A DNA stretch of 64,000 nucleotides from CAWCLK01 sp963796225. GTDB taxonomy: Bacteria; Actinomycetota; Nitriliruptoria; Nitriliruptorales; Nitriliruptoraceae. Made by a program: the position numbers and the translations under genes. The notes beneath the pieces were generated by a model, which worked only from the letters and a program-made list of their open reading frames with translations, was not told the origin of the DNA and ran no database searches. Location of the stretch: the NCBI GenBank assembly GCA_963796225.1, contig CAWCLK010000013.1, positions 1-64,000 on the forward strand, read 5' to 3'. This document shows positions 54,087 through 64,000 of this stretch, piece by piece (positions within the stretch are counted from its first letter, which is position 1; every line of letters begins with the position of its first letter).

Positions 54087-55838
54087 ATGTCGACGATGTC
54101 CCCGGCGGCCGGTGCCGTCGTGATCCCCGAGGCCGATGCGAAGGTCCCCCACACGTCCATGGCGGGGATCGACGAGGCCGTGGCCACGGTCGCGGCCAAC
54201 AAGGACCGCTGGCTCACGCTGGACCTCGACGCGAAGATCGCCCTGCTGGACCAGATGGTGCACGACACCGTCGCCGCCGCCGAGGAGTGGAACGCCGCGG
54301 GGCTGCAGATGCGCCGCGTCGCCCCGGACGCACCGGCGGGCGGCGAGGAGATCGCCACGGGCCCGATGCAGATCGCCCGGCACGCCCGCCTGCTGAAGAA
54401 GACGTTGCAGTCGATCCGGGACACCGGGGACGTGGCGCTGCCCGGCGCGCCGCACGAGCGCCCCGACGGCCAGGTCGTCGTCCCGGTGTTCCCCACCTCG
54501 AAGCTCGACGCCGCGACGTTCGTGGGCCACAAGGCCGACATCTGGCTGCAGCCCCACGTGACGCTCGACACGGTCCGGACCGCGACGCTCTACAAGGACC
54601 CGCCCACCGAGGGCAAGGTGTGCTTCGTCCTGGCGGCCGGCAACTTCTCCGCCTCGGGTCCGTCGGACGCGCTGCACAAGCTGTTCGTGGACGGCGAGGT
54701 CTGCGTCATCAAGATGAACCCGGTCAACGAGCACCTGGGTCCCTACGTCGAGCGGTCGCTCACCCCCTTCGTCCGCGAGGGGTTCGTCCGGGTGGTCTAC
54801 GGCGGGGTCGAGGCCGGCAAGCACCTGACCTCGCACCCGCAGGTCGACACCATCCACATGACCGCGTCGGACAAGACCCACGACGCCGTCGTGTTCGGCG
54901 TCGGCGAGGAGGGCGCGGCCAACAAGGCCGCCAACACCCCGATCCACGACAAGCCGGTCACCAGCGAGCTCGGCGCGATCAACCCGGTGATCGTCGTCCC
55001 GGGTGACTGGAACGACGCCGACATCGACTTCCACGGCATGTACCTGGCGTCGATGCTGGCGATGAACGCCGGGTTCACCTGCCTGTGCCCGCGCGTGATC
55101 GTCACCGACCCGACCTGGGACCGTCGCGACGACCTGCTCGACGCCATCCGGCGCCACCTGGCCGCCGCCCCGCAGCGGTTCCCCTACTACCCCGGCGCCC
55201 GTGACCGCTGGCAGCTGTTCGTCGATGCCCACCCGGAGGCCGAGACCTTCGGCACCACCGACGACGGCGCGGTGCCGTGGACGCTGATCCCCGGGCTCGA
55301 CGCGACCAACGACGACGAGATGGCCTTCTCCGTCGAGGCGTTCAACGGCGTGTTCACCGAGGCTCCCGTCTCGGCGGCCGGCGGGGACGTCGGGGACTGG
55401 CTCGACCGTGCCGTGGACTTCTGCAACGACCGGTTGTGGGGGACCCTGTCGTGCACGGTCCTGGCCCACCCCTCGACGCTGAAGGACCCGCACGGGGCGG
55501 CGGCGGTCGACCGTGCGCTGGCGCGCCTGCGGTACGGCTCGATCGGGCTGAACACGTGGGGCGGCACCGGCTACGGCCTGATGTCGACGACGTGGGGCGC
55601 GTTCCCGGGCCACCCACTGAACGACATCCAGTCCGGCCGCGGGGCGGTCCACAACACCTACCTGCTGGAGGACGTCGAGAAGACGGTCATCCGCGCCCCG
55701 TTCCGGATGGGCAAGAAGCCGCCGATGGCCTACGACTGGTCGACGTTCCCGTCGCTGGTCCGCCGGCTGCTGAAGGTGGAGGCGCGGGGCGACTGGACCC
55801 AGCTCCCCGGGATCGTGCTGGACGGCATCAAGGCCTGA
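54087..55838 (+). CDS. long aldehyde dehydrogenase-family protein
   Basis: 583 aa, about 100 longer than typical aldehyde dehydrogenases. An N-terminal helical region (DEAVATVAANKDRWLTLDLD) is followed by the Rossmann part (GKVCFVLAAGNFSASGPSDA, VCVIKMNPVNEHLGPYVER), the Glu segment TSELGAINPVIVVPGDW near residue 291, and a likely catalytic Cys in NAGFTCLCPRVIV near residue 330. The C-terminal 120 residues (TWGGTGYGLMSTTWGAFPGH) resemble acyl-aldehyde-type enzymes of actinobacteria. It may act on long-chain or CoA-linked aldehydes, but that is inference. Shares its operator with the divergent gene and with the molybdopterin oxidoreductase. Confidence 0.85.
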   Translation: MSTMSPAAGAVVIPEADAKVPHTSMAGIDEAVATVAANKDRWLTLDLDAKIALLDQMVHDTVAAAEEWNAAGLQMRRVAPDAPAGGEEIATGPMQIARHARLLKKTLQSIRDTGDVALPGAPHERPDGQVVVPVFPTSKLDAATFVGHKADIWLQPHVTLDTVRTATLYKDPPTEGKVCFVLAAGNFSASGPSDALHKLFVDGEVCVIKMNPVNEHLGPYVERSLTPFVREGFVRVVYGGVEAGKHLTSHPQVDTIHMTASDKTHDAVVFGVGEEGAANKAANTPIHDKPVTSELGAINPVIVVPGDWNDADIDFHGMYLASMLAMNAGFTCLCPRVIVTDPTWDRRDDLLDAIRRHLAAAPQRFPYYPGARDRWQLFVDAHPEAETFGTTDDGAVPWTLIPGLDATNDDEMAFSVEAFNGVFTEAPVSAAGGDVGDWLDRAVDFCNDRLWGTLSCTVLAHPSTLKDPHGAAAVDRALARLRYGSIGLNTWGGTGYGLMSTTWGAFPGHPLNDIQSGRGAVHNTYLLEDVEKTVIRAPFRMGKKPPMAYDWSTFPSLVRRLLKVEARGDWTQLPGIVLDGIKA

Positions 55839-55853
55839 CCGGCCACGCCCCGT

Positions 55854-58800
55854 TCAGGCGGGGACCGGTTCGAGGGCCCGACGCACGTCCTGCGCCGCTG
55901 CCTGCGGGTCGTCGAGCTCGCGCTCGACGGCACCCTCGGGCGTGAGGAACACGAACACGACCCGGGCGACGGCTTCGCCCGTGGCCTCCTGCAGCGCGAG
56001 CGCGTAGGCCCCGCCCTGCCCGCGGTAGTGGTCCATGCGCAGGTCGAGGTCCCGCGAGGAGCTGGCGGTCTTGTAGTCGACCACCACCAGCCCCTCCATC
56101 GAGCGGAACACCAGGTCCACGTAGCCCTCGAGCGTGCGGGCCCCGACCGGCACGGCGACGAAGGTCTCGCGCCAGCGTTCGGGGGCCAGGGCAGCCTGCT
56201 GCACCACGGGGCTGCCGAGGGCAGCGCGGGCGAGGGCGGCGACGTCGGACTCGCGCCCGACGACACCCTCGGCGGCGGCCTGCGCAGCGGCCGCCTCGGC
56301 CAGCCCCTCCCCCGTGGCCAGGTCGACGGTCTGCAGGACGCCGTGGACGGCACGACCGATCGCCGACCCGTACCGGCCCTTGCGCCAGGCCGGCAGGTCG
56401 AGGTCGCGCGGCTGCTTCTCGTCGCCCTCGTCGAGCTGCTGGGCGAGCAGCTCCTGCACGCCGGTGGCACCGATGCTGCGCGGCCAGCCGGCGGTCCGCA
56501 GGGCCTGCTGGCGGTCGGCCAGCCACGCCTCACGGTCCAGCGACGCGGGCGCCGCCGCGGTGGGGGGCGTCGGGGCCGGGCTGTCGTCACGGGTCCAGCG
56601 GTGCACGTCCAGGTCCCGCGTGGCGTCGGCCAGCAGCTCGGCGCTGGTCATGGCCGCGTCGCGGTCGGGATCGGAACGGCGTTCGGCGCGGTGCAGCGAC
56701 ACCACGAGGTGGTCGCGAGCGCGGGTGCAGGCCACGTAGAGCAGCCGGACCCGTTCGTGGTGGCCCATCTGCTCGTCGAGGGGCTGGAAGGCGTCGAACT
56801 CGCGGGAGGTGACCCGTGCGTTGAGGCGGATGCCGACGGGACCGTCGGGCGGCCACACGACCTGGACGCCGCGGTGGTTGCCACGGGGGCGGGTGCTGGT
56901 GCCCGACAGGACCGTGATGGGGAACTCGAGGCCCTTGGCTGCGTGGATCGTCATGATCCGGACCGAGTCGTCGTCGGTCTCGGGCAGGATCGCCTCGGCC
57001 ACGCGCACCGAGTCCGACGACTGGCGGCGGGCCCAGGCCACGTACTCGCGCAACGTCCCGCCCTCGGACTCGGCCCAGGCGCGGGCCTGGTCGATGACGA
57101 AGCGCAGGCGCCGCCAGACGTCGCGGGGCCGGGTCGTGGCATGGCCGAGCTCGAAGAGCTGGCGATCGCGGCACAGCCGGTCGAGCAGCTGCGCCGGCGT
57201 CATCCACGCCAGCTCGTCGTGCAGGTCCTGCAGCGTCCCCAGCGCCCGGTGGACCGGGTGGTCGGCGGGCGCGTCCGGGGCGATGGGGGCCAGCAGGTGC
57301 AGCGGCTGGCCGTGTTCGCGCCGCCACGTGAGCAGGTCCGCGTCGCTGCAGCCGAAGACGTGGGACCGCAGCGCGGCGACCAGGGCCAGCTGGTCGCTGG
57401 GGTCGGCGAGGGCGCGCACGGTCATGAGCAGGTCGCGCACCTCGCGGGTGGCGTACACGAGCGAGGAGCTCTCGGCCCGGTACGGGATGCCCCGCGCGGC
57501 CAGGGCGTCCTCGAGCATCGGCAGCGACGTCCGGGCCGGCAGCAGGATGGTGACGTCGCCGTAGGTGGCGTCCCGCCACGTGTCCTGGTCGTCGTCGTCC
57601 TTCTCGGCGACCTGCCAGCGGTCACCGACGGCCCGTGCGACGACGTCGGCGACGTCGGCGGCCTCCTGCTCGCGCAGGCTGGTCGCGTCGAGGCCGTACG
57701 GGTGGACGTCGTCCCCGAGCACCGTGACGGCCGGGCCGGCCGGCGGGTCCTGGCGGGTCGGCGAGGCGTCCAGGGGCTCGTACTCGGGCTGGGATCCCTC
57801 GGTGAACCGGACGAGGCGGCCGAAGGCGTCGTTGATCCAGTCGATGACCGCGGGGCTGGTGCGGAAGTTGGTCGACAGGCGGACCGGGTCCCCGGCGGCG
57901 AACACGCTGCGTGCCCGGAGGAACAGGCCGATGTCGGCCCGGCGGAAGCGGTAGATGGACTGCTTGGGGTCCCCGACGAAGAACAGCCGGCCGGGGTCGG
58001 TGGGGACCTGCGGCCACGCCGCCCCACCGGCGTCGGCGTCGCCCGAGGCGAGCAGGACGGCCAGCTCGACCTGGATCGGGTCGGTGTCCTGGAACTCGTC
58101 GAGGAGCAGCCGCTGGTAGCGGGCGCGCAGGGCCGTGCGGACCTCGGGTCCCGACGGGCCCTGCAGCAGCCGGCGGGCGAGCACGAGCAGGTCGTGGAAC
58201 TCGAGCCGGCCCTGCCGGACGCGGTCGCGTGCGGCCGACTCGACGAACTCGCCGACGGACACGGCCAGGCGGTGCAGCAGCCCGTCCACGGCGGTCTGGC
58301 GCAGGCGGTCGCGCAGCTCGATCAGGTCGCGGCCGGCGGCGGCGATCTCGTCCTTGGCGCCGTCGGGCCAGTTGCCCTTGCGCCCCTTGCTCCACTTGAA
58401 CGACACCGGTGCGTCCGAGCCGGCCACCTCGCGGCGAAGCTGCGGGTCGAGCAGTCGCAACCGGGTGGCGTCGTCGGGGGCGTGGCGCAGCTCGTCGGCC
58501 AGCCGCGCCGCGTGGCACTCGAGGGTCTGGTAGAGCGCGTCGGAGGGGTCGGTGCACTCCTGGCGCCGAAGGGCGACGGCGTCGAGGGCGTCCACCAGCT
58601 CGCCGACGTCGACCGTGGGCACGCCGTCGGACGCCTCGACGGGTGGCAGGCGGGTCGGGTCGGTGACGAGGTCCCAGTTGCGTTCGAACTCGAGCGCGAG
58701 CTGGCGGACGTCGTCGGGGAACCGCATGCCCGCCGCGAGCCCGAGCTGGACGACCTCGGCGAGGTGGTCGTCGGCGAGGATCGCGTCGCGGTGGACGCGC

Positions 58801-59237
58801 CAGCGCCGCTGGAACTCGATCTCGGAGCTGACCTCGTCGAGCAGCTCGACGTTGGGGGGCAGCCCGGCCTCGACCGGGTACTCGGTGAGCAGCCGTTGTG
58901 CGAAGCTGTGCAGGGTCGACAGGGCCGCCATGTCGACCTGCTCGAGGGCGGTGCGGTAGCGGTCGCGCAGGATGCCGGGCGGTTCGTCGGCGGCGCGGCG
59001 TTCCAGGGCCACGCGGATGCGGTCGCGCAGCTCGGCGGCGGCCTTCTCGGTGAAGGTGATCGCGGCGACGTGGCGCAGCTCGACCCCGTGCGCCACCAGC
59101 GCCAGCACACGCCGGACCAGCGAGCCGGTCTTGCCCGACCCCGCCCCCGCCTCGACGAACAGGGTGCGGTCGAGGCCGGCCGGGTCATCGCCGGTGATGA
59201 GCCGGCGCGCGGCGGCGTCGGCGAGCTCGGTGGTCAC
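55854..59237 (-). CDS. AddA/RecB-like UvrD-type helicase-nuclease
   Basis: 1127 aa from the GTG at 59237. Helicase motifs in order: Walker A FVEAGAGSGKT near residue 30, AAITFTEKAAAELRDRI, STLHSFAQRLL, LLLDEFQDTDPIQ near residue 385, FFVGDPKQSIYRFRRAD, RLSTNFRTS, MTIHAAKGLEFPI, and RLLYVACTRARDHL. The C-terminal PD-(D/E)XK nuclease has GYVDLVFRSMEGLVVVDYKT near residue 1050. It processes double-strand DNA ends with the protein encoded upstream, whose TGA overlaps its GTG start (GTGA), so expression is coupled. Whether it is AddAB or the actinobacterial AdnAB type needs phylogeny. Confidence 0.9.
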   Translation of the reverse strand: MTTELADAAARRLITGDDPAGLDRTLFVEAGAGSGKTGSLVRRVLALVAHGVELRHVAAITFTEKAAAELRDRIRVALERRAADEPPGILRDRYRTALEQVDMAALSTLHSFAQRLLTEYPVEAGLPPNVELLDEVSSEIEFQRRWRVHRDAILADDHLAEVVQLGLAAGMRFPDDVRQLALEFERNWDLVTDPTRLPPVEASDGVPTVDVGELVDALDAVALRRQECTDPSDALYQTLECHAARLADELRHAPDDATRLRLLDPQLRREVAGSDAPVSFKWSKGRKGNWPDGAKDEIAAAGRDLIELRDRLRQTAVDGLLHRLAVSVGEFVESAARDRVRQGRLEFHDLLVLARRLLQGPSGPEVRTALRARYQRLLLDEFQDTDPIQVELAVLLASGDADAGGAAWPQVPTDPGRLFFVGDPKQSIYRFRRADIGLFLRARSVFAAGDPVRLSTNFRTSPAVIDWINDAFGRLVRFTEGSQPEYEPLDASPTRQDPPAGPAVTVLGDDVHPYGLDATSLREQEAADVADVVARAVGDRWQVAEKDDDDQDTWRDATYGDVTILLPARTSLPMLEDALAARGIPYRAESSSLVYATREVRDLLMTVRALADPSDQLALVAALRSHVFGCSDADLLTWRREHGQPLHLLAPIAPDAPADHPVHRALGTLQDLHDELAWMTPAQLLDRLCRDRQLFELGHATTRPRDVWRRLRFVIDQARAWAESEGGTLREYVAWARRQSSDSVRVAEAILPETDDDSVRIMTIHAAKGLEFPITVLSGTSTRPRGNHRGVQVVWPPDGPVGIRLNARVTSREFDAFQPLDEQMGHHERVRLLYVACTRARDHLVVSLHRAERRSDPDRDAAMTSAELLADATRDLDVHRWTRDDSPAPTPPTAAAPASLDREAWLADRQQALRTAGWPRSIGATGVQELLAQQLDEGDEKQPRDLDLPAWRKGRYGSAIGRAVHGVLQTVDLATGEGLAEAAAAQAAAEGVVGRESDVAALARAALGSPVVQQAALAPERWRETFVAVPVGARTLEGYVDLVFRSMEGLVVVDYKTASSSRDLDLRMDHYRGQGGAYALALQEATGEAVARVVFVFLTPEGAVERELDDPQAAAQDVRRALEPVPA

Positions 59238-62200
59238 GGGGCGACCTCCGGGTCGGCGAGGGCGTCGGGGTCGACCAGGCGCACGTAGTCGTGCAGGTCC
59301 GGGTGCAGGCGCAGGCGTTCCCACTCGCGGTGGCGGTCGGCGGTGCCGAGCTCGTCCGGGTCGCAGTACAGGCACGGTGTGTAGAACTGGAAGACGGGCG
59401 GGGCCGGGTGATGGGGGAAGACGCCGGCACCGGCGTGGTCGACGACCAGCCGCACGACGTCCACCAGGGCCTGTTCCGCGTCGGGCCCGACCTCGTAGCC
59501 GATGCGTGTCCCCGTGTCCCTGAGCACCCACGAAGTGGTACTCGGCCCGGACGGAGGTGGCGTCGGGATGGGCCTGGCGGGCGGCCAGCGCGTAGACCAG
59601 CAGCTGCAGGTGGGTGCCGTCGCCCATCGGGGCGTCGACACCGAGGCCCTCGTAGGCACGCGTGCTGCCGGTCTTGTAGTCGACGACGACCACCCCGCCG
59701 TCGGCCGTGCGATCGACCCGGTCGATGAAGCCGCGCAGCCGCACCGTGCGCCCGTCCCCGAGGTCCACCTCGACGGGCGGCTGGTCCGCCCCGGGGCCGA
59801 AGGCGAGCTCGGTGGCCACGGGCGTCGAGCACCGTTCGGCTCGCACGCGGTCGTCGTCGTCGAGGAAGGCGTCGAGCAGGCGGTGGGTCTCGGCCAGGCG
59901 GACCTCCCACAGCCGCGGGTGCCCGGTCGCCCCGGCGGCCTGCCACTGGTCCGCCAGCTGGTCGGCGATGGCGTGCAGCCGGGTCCGTGCCGGGCCGGAC
60001 CACGGCACGTCCGGGGCGGGCGTGCCGGACTCGAGCTGCTCGTTCACCCAGGCCTCGAGGACGGCGTGGACCAGCGACCCGTACTCGAGCGGTGAGATGT
60101 CGAGGCGTTCCTCGGGGTCCTCGACGGGTTCGACCCCGAGGACGCGGTTGACGAGGTAGCCGTGGGGGCAGGTGACCCAGGCCTCGAGCGCCGAGGCGGA
60201 GGTCGGGGTGGCCAGTCCCGGCGCCCCGGCCAGGTCCGCGACCTCGGCGAGGTTGCCGTCGAAGGCGGTGAACGCGTCGCTGGCCCGGGCGTGCAGCAGG
60301 CGCCGCCCCGCGGCGAACGACCCCAGCCAGGTGGGTGCCGGCGTGCGCCGGGGGTCGGCCGCCAGGGCACGCACCCCGAACGCCTGGTCGTCGCTGGGCA
60401 CCGGGGCGCGGACCACCCGGTCGGCGTAGGACGGCACGACGGTGACCAGGTCGTCGTCGGGGTCGAGTCGCCGCTGGCCCGTGGTGGCCTCGAGCGCGTC
60501 GAGCAGCCAGCGCGACGGGGCGCGGTCCACGCTGCGGCGCAGGTCGCCCCGCGGGTGCACGAGCACGCGACGGCGGGCGGACGCGAGCGCGGCGAGCAGG
60601 TGGCGCTGCTGGGTCGCGACGCGGGTGTGGCGGGGCGGCAGCTCGGTGTGGACGGCCTCGCGTTCGTGCTCGGCCAGCAGCGAGTCCTCGCGCGGCCGGC
60701 TGGGGAACACGCCCTCGGACAGGCCCAGGACGACGACCAGGTCGAGGTCCACGCCGAGGGTGTCGCTGGGCCGACCGACGAGCACCCCCTGCCCGAGGGC
60801 GCCGGTCCGCCCCAGCCCGGTGTCGAGCTCGAGCTCGAGCGTGCGACGCAGGCGCCCGAGGTCGGCGGCGTCCTCGACCCCGTCGAGCGCCCCGATGCGG
60901 TCGAGCGCCGCCTCGACGTCGTCGGCCGCGCGGCGTTCCTCGACGGGCCAGTCGGCGCGCTCCTGCTCGCCGCCGAGGTGGTCGTGGAGCAGCTCGCGGA
61001 CCCAGGCGGCCAGCTCGGCCCAGGTGGTCAGCTTGGCGCCCTGTTCGAGCGACGCGGCCAGCTCGACGACGGTGGCACGCAGGGCGTCGGCGTCGTCGGC
61101 CTCGCGGTCCCGCCGATCGGCCAGCCAGCCACGGTCGGGGCGTGCGCGCTGCAGCTCGGCCTCCTCCCGTGCCTGGTCGGCGAACCGGGTGAGCCGGTCG
61201 AGCCATCCCTCGATCGAGCCCGTGACGCCGGCCGCGCGGGACAGCCGTTCGGCGACGTGGACGTGGACCGGGAGCTGCCGCGAACGCCCCGCCCGGCCGC
61301 CGCCGAGCACGCCGAGCACGGCGCTGCGCGGCCAGTCGAGGTCGGGGAGGTCGAGCACGTCGAGCAACCAGCGCGGCGCGAGGCGCTGGCGGGTGGCCCG
61401 GTCGGCGTGCCCGTTCCAGGTGATCCCGGCGGCGGCGAGGTGCTCGGCGAGGATCGGGGCGTAGGGCTCAGGCGACGGGTAGACCACGGCGATGCGTTCG
61501 GCCGGCGTGGCGTCCTCGCGCATGGCGGCCAGCACCTGCTCGACGGCGGTGCGCGCCTCCTCGTCGGCGTCGGACACCGACACCACCCGGTCGACGACCA
61601 GCGGCGGGGCGACGTCCGTCTCGGCAGGCGGCGCCCCGAGCCGCTCGAGCGTGCGCTGGACGTCGGCGTCGGCGGCCGCGACCCCGGTGAGGCCGGCGAC
61701 CACGTGCACGGGGCACCGGGTCGCGAGCGTGCGGACCAGCTGCGCCGGGGCGGGAGCCAGGTCCTGGGGCAGGTGCAGCACGACGGTGCCGACGTCGTCC
61801 AGGACCGACGCCCCGGCCTCGACCGCCGCCGTGGCGGCGCGCATGAGGTCGACCTCGTCGTACCAGTCGGCCGCCAGCCGGTCCCGGACGGCGCGGTGGA
61901 CCGCCACCACGTCGGCGGCACGCCGCCCCGCCCGTTCCAGGGTCAGCAGGCTGGCCTCGGAGCAGTCCGACAGCTCGCGGTGGGCGGCGACCAGCGAGCC
62001 TTGCGTCGCCGGGTGGTCGACGACCTCGGCGAACACACCCGGGGCCTCGGCCAGCGCCCCGCGCACCGCGGCGGCGACGACGGGCGTGGACACGGGGCGG
62101 CGCCCCGCGGCGGCCAGTGCCGGGGCGCCCAGCAGCTCGGCCAGTCGGTAGACGGTGAGGATCGTGATGCCGGCGACCCCGCGCCCCGCCGGCGTGATCC

Positions 62201-62387
62201 GCCCCAGCGCGTCCGAGGCGAGCAGCCGGCGCACCGCGACCCCGACCGAGTTGGTGGGCACGACGATCGTGACGGGGCGCAGCGGGTCGCGCGCCTTCAC
62301 CTCCCCCAGCAGGTCGTGCAGGCGCTGCGCCGCCGCACGACCGTACGGGGTCGGGTGGACGTCGAGCTCGCTCACTGGGCTTCTCAT
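59234..62387 (-). CDS. AddB-like PD-(D/E)XK nuclease subunit (frameshifted)
   Basis: About 1050 aa after skipping one base near 59528. There is no Walker A near the N-terminus (VTIVVPTNSVGVAVRRLLA is the remnant), matching AddB-type inactive helicase folds; VVVLGLSEGVFPSRPREDSL and RVLVHPRGDLRR follow. The nuclease motif is LRGFIDRVDRTADGGVVVVDYKTGS. The FeS-type cysteines appear only in part: TCPHGYLV and CLYCDPDELGTADR, where a fourth Cys expected in CxxCx5C is a Gly. The second frame after the shift (LRDTGTRIGYEVGPDAEQAL) carries the C-terminus and overlaps the next gene. ATG at 62387; a GTG at 62375 is an alternative. Confidence 0.85.
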
Positions 62388-62482
62388 GGGGCCGGAGCGT
62401 AGGGCTGGGGTGCGACATCACCGCCGCGTGACACCCCCCGTCGACACGGGCAGACTGGCCGGGCCCGGTGCGGGAGGCTGGC

Positions 62483-63037
62483 ATGGTGGACGACGACCCC
62501 ACGATGGCCCGACTGCGGGCGGTCACGGTCGGCGAGGTCGAGTCCCGTCCGGTCGTGCTCGTGGACCCCGACCCCGCCTGGCCGGCCTGGTTCGAACGTG
62601 CACGCGAGCGGATCGTCGGGGCCCTCGGCCCCGTCGCGCTCGCGGTCCACCACGTCGGGTCGACCTCGGTGCCGGCACTGCCGGCCAAGCCGGTCCTCGA
62701 CATCGCCCTGGTGGTTCCCGACCCGGCCGACGAGGACGCCTACGTCCCGGCCCTGGAGGCGCTCGGGTACGAGCTGCGCATCCGCGAGCCCGACTGGTTC
62801 GAGCACCGCCTGCTCAAGCCCGCCGCCCGCGACGTCAACCTGCACGTGTTCGGGCCGGACTGCCCCGAGGTCGCCCGCATGCTGGCCTTCCGCGACCACC
62901 TGCGCTGCCATGCTGCCGACCGCGAGCTGTACGCCCGCACCAAGCGCGAGCTCGCCGCCCGGGAGTGGCCGACCGTGCAGCACTACGCCGACGCCAAGGA
63001 CGACGTCGTCGCCGAGATCATGGACCGCGCGACCTGA
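62483..63037 (+). CDS. GrpB/UPF0157 nucleotidyltransferase-like protein
   Basis: About 184 aa from the ATG at 62483, which has a GGGAGG site; an upstream GTG is possible. VLVDPDPAWPAWFERARERI, HHVGSTSVPALPAKPVLDIA and VNLHVF are hallmarks of the GrpB (UPF0157) family, which has a nucleotidyltransferase fold. The cellular role is unknown to me. Divergent from the AddB-like gene. Confidence 0.9.
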   Translation: MVDDDPTMARLRAVTVGEVESRPVVLVDPDPAWPAWFERARERIVGALGPVALAVHHVGSTSVPALPAKPVLDIALVVPDPADEDAYVPALEALGYELRIREPDWFEHRLLKPAARDVNLHVFGPDCPEVARMLAFRDHLRCHAADRELYARTKRELAAREWPTVQHYADAKDDVVAEIMDRAT

Positions 63038-63059
63038 CGCCGGACCGCACCATCCGGCG
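63038..63059 (+). terminator. hairpin terminator after the GrpB-like gene
   Basis: CGCCGGA at 63038-63044 pairs with TCCGGCG at 63053-63059 around an 8-nt loop, starting at the base after the stop codon. Confidence 0.7.
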
Positions 63060-63131
63060 GCCGCCTGCGAAGATCGGGTGGGTGGTCCCGCCCGATGCCG
63101 CGATCCGGAGCCCGCATGACCGAGCAGACCC

Positions 63132-64000
63132 GTGCCCCGTAGCGCCACGGGCGTGGTCGATCGCCTGTACGCCCGCCTGGTGCGGTCCGAGGTGGGGGAC
63201 CCCGCCGACGTCGAAGGCGCTGCCCGGCGACGCGGACCAGGACGTCGCGCACAACGCGGTCCACACCGTCGGGGCGCTGACCCTGACCAAGATCGGCGAC
63301 CGCATCGTCGACGCGAAGACGGTGCTGACCTGGCTGCTCGGGGCGCTCGGCGCGCCCAGTGCGCTGACGGGACTGCTCGTCCCGGTCCGCGAGTCCGGGG
63401 CGCTGCTGCCCCAGGTGCTGGTCGCGCGGTTCGTGGCGGGGCGGCCACGGCGGCAGCCGACGTGGCTGGTCGGGGCGCTCGGGCAGGCCCTGGCCGTGGT
63501 CGGCATGGCCCTGGTCGCGTTCTTCCTCGGCGGCGTCGCGGCCGGTGTCGCGCTGGTGCTCGCGCTGGCCGTCTTCGCCACGTTCCGGTCGGTGTGCTCG
63601 CTGACCATCAAGGACGTCATGGGCCGGACGATCCCCACCGGCGAGCGGGGGCAGGTGACCGGGTGGGCGACCACCGCCTCCGGGTTGGTGGCGATCACCG
63701 TGGGGGTCGGCATCCGGGCACTCGGGCAGGACGCCGGGACGGCCGTGTTCGGCGGGTTGCTCGTCGGGGCGGCCGTGCTGTGGGTCGCCTCGGCGGGGGT
63801 GTTCCTGCGCGTGCGCGAACCGGCGGTGCCGGACGACACCGACGCACGTGAGGGCGTGGCGGCCTCGCTGCGGCTGCTCGTCGACGACCAGCCGTTCCGC
63901 CGCTTCGTCACCGCCCGCACCCTGCTGCTGGTCAGCGCCCTGACGCCGCCGTACGTGGTCATCCTCGCCCAGCAGGCCACCGGGTCGGACGTGTCGGGCC
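63132..64000 (+). CDS. MFS transporter, 5' part (frameshifted, cut by window end)
   Basis: Starts at a GTG (MPRSATGVVDRLYARLVRSE) and needs one base skipped near 63213 to reach ALPGDADQDVAHNAVHTVGA and the membrane region: KTVLTWLLGALGAPSALTGL, LVGALGQALAVVGMALVAFF, ALVLALAVFATFRSVCSL, GWATTASGLVAITVGVGI. The KDVMGRTIPTGERGQVTGW loop between helices fits a major-facilitator fold. The 3' end is outside the window. The substrate is unknown. A second possible start (ATG at 63117) hits a stop at once. Confidence 0.75.

Noticed and set aside
55854..62387. A single 2177-residue helicase-nuclease
   Set aside because: The joining segment around 59240-59530 is nonsense in this frame. The AddB-like C-terminus is in the next frame and ends at a TGA overlapping a GTG start, so these are two genes.

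Overview
The window is very GC-rich DNA with dense coding on both strands, frequent GTG starts and start/stop overlaps of the ATGA or GTGA type. It looks like an actinobacterium. A single ordered backbone runs right to left from tig at 33.4 kb to an RNase E/G gene at 6.7 kb: tig, clpP, clpX, valS, folC, ndk, mreB, mreC, mreD, mrdA (PBP2), rodA, a TIGR03960-type radical SAM gene, a DUF2344 gene, rne. From memory this matches the order in Streptomyces and other Actinomycetota. DUF222/HNH (13E12-type) and cell-wall-binding-repeat-2 proteins and TGG-type C-terminal sorting tails also fit. A deep-branching rod-shaped lineage such as Nitriliruptoria/Euzebyales is possible, but that is a low-confidence inference; no rRNA is present to decide it.

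Layout. 0-3.7 kb: a heterodimeric ABC exporter pair. 3.85-6.7 kb: a Tat-exported small subunit plus an FAD (GMC) oxidoreductase with a cysteine cluster and a C-terminal LPTTG-like tail. 6.7-33.4 kb: the housekeeping backbone (RNA processing, cell elongation, nucleotide and folate metabolism, tRNA charging, proteolysis), interrupted by accessory genes (RadC-like JAB protein, CAP-domain protein, small membrane protein, HNH protein, glyoxalase-like protein, SCO6745-like protein, threonine-dehydratase-like enzyme, L,D-transpeptidase). 33.7-33.8 kb: tandem tRNA-Pro and tRNA-Gly with a hairpin terminator. 33.9-44.4 kb: PQQ-type beta-propeller, J-domain protein, enoyl-reductase-like protein, cell-wall-sorted protein, AzlC-AzlD, tRNA-Arg, lipase-maturation-factor-like membrane protein, molybdopterin oxidoreductase and alpha/beta hydrolase. 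44.4-55.9 kb: large secreted hydrolase, FMN hydroxyacid oxidase with a coupled peptidase-S51-like protein, M23 peptidase with cell-wall-binding repeats, a broken GGDEF gene, and two divergent aldehyde dehydrogenases. 55.9-62.4 kb: an AddA/AddB-like helicase-nuclease pair. 62.5-64 kb: GrpB-like protein and the start of an MFS transporter.

The most striking property is a set of apparent frameshifts. At least 17 places need exactly one base skipped (+1) to keep a recognisable protein, and only one clear place needs the opposite change. None falls between about 4.5 and 34.8 kb. No common slippery sequence is visible. Single-base insertions in the assembly are the simplest explanation, but the direction bias and uneven spread deserve a check. 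Other points to follow up are a 19-bp palindromic operator shared by the molybdopterin oxidoreductase and the divergent aldehyde dehydrogenase promoters, the exported FeS/FAD oxidoreductase with a sorting tail, and a cell-wall-binding domain split by a beta-rich insert. I saw no CRISPR array, insertion sequence, prophage or replication origin.
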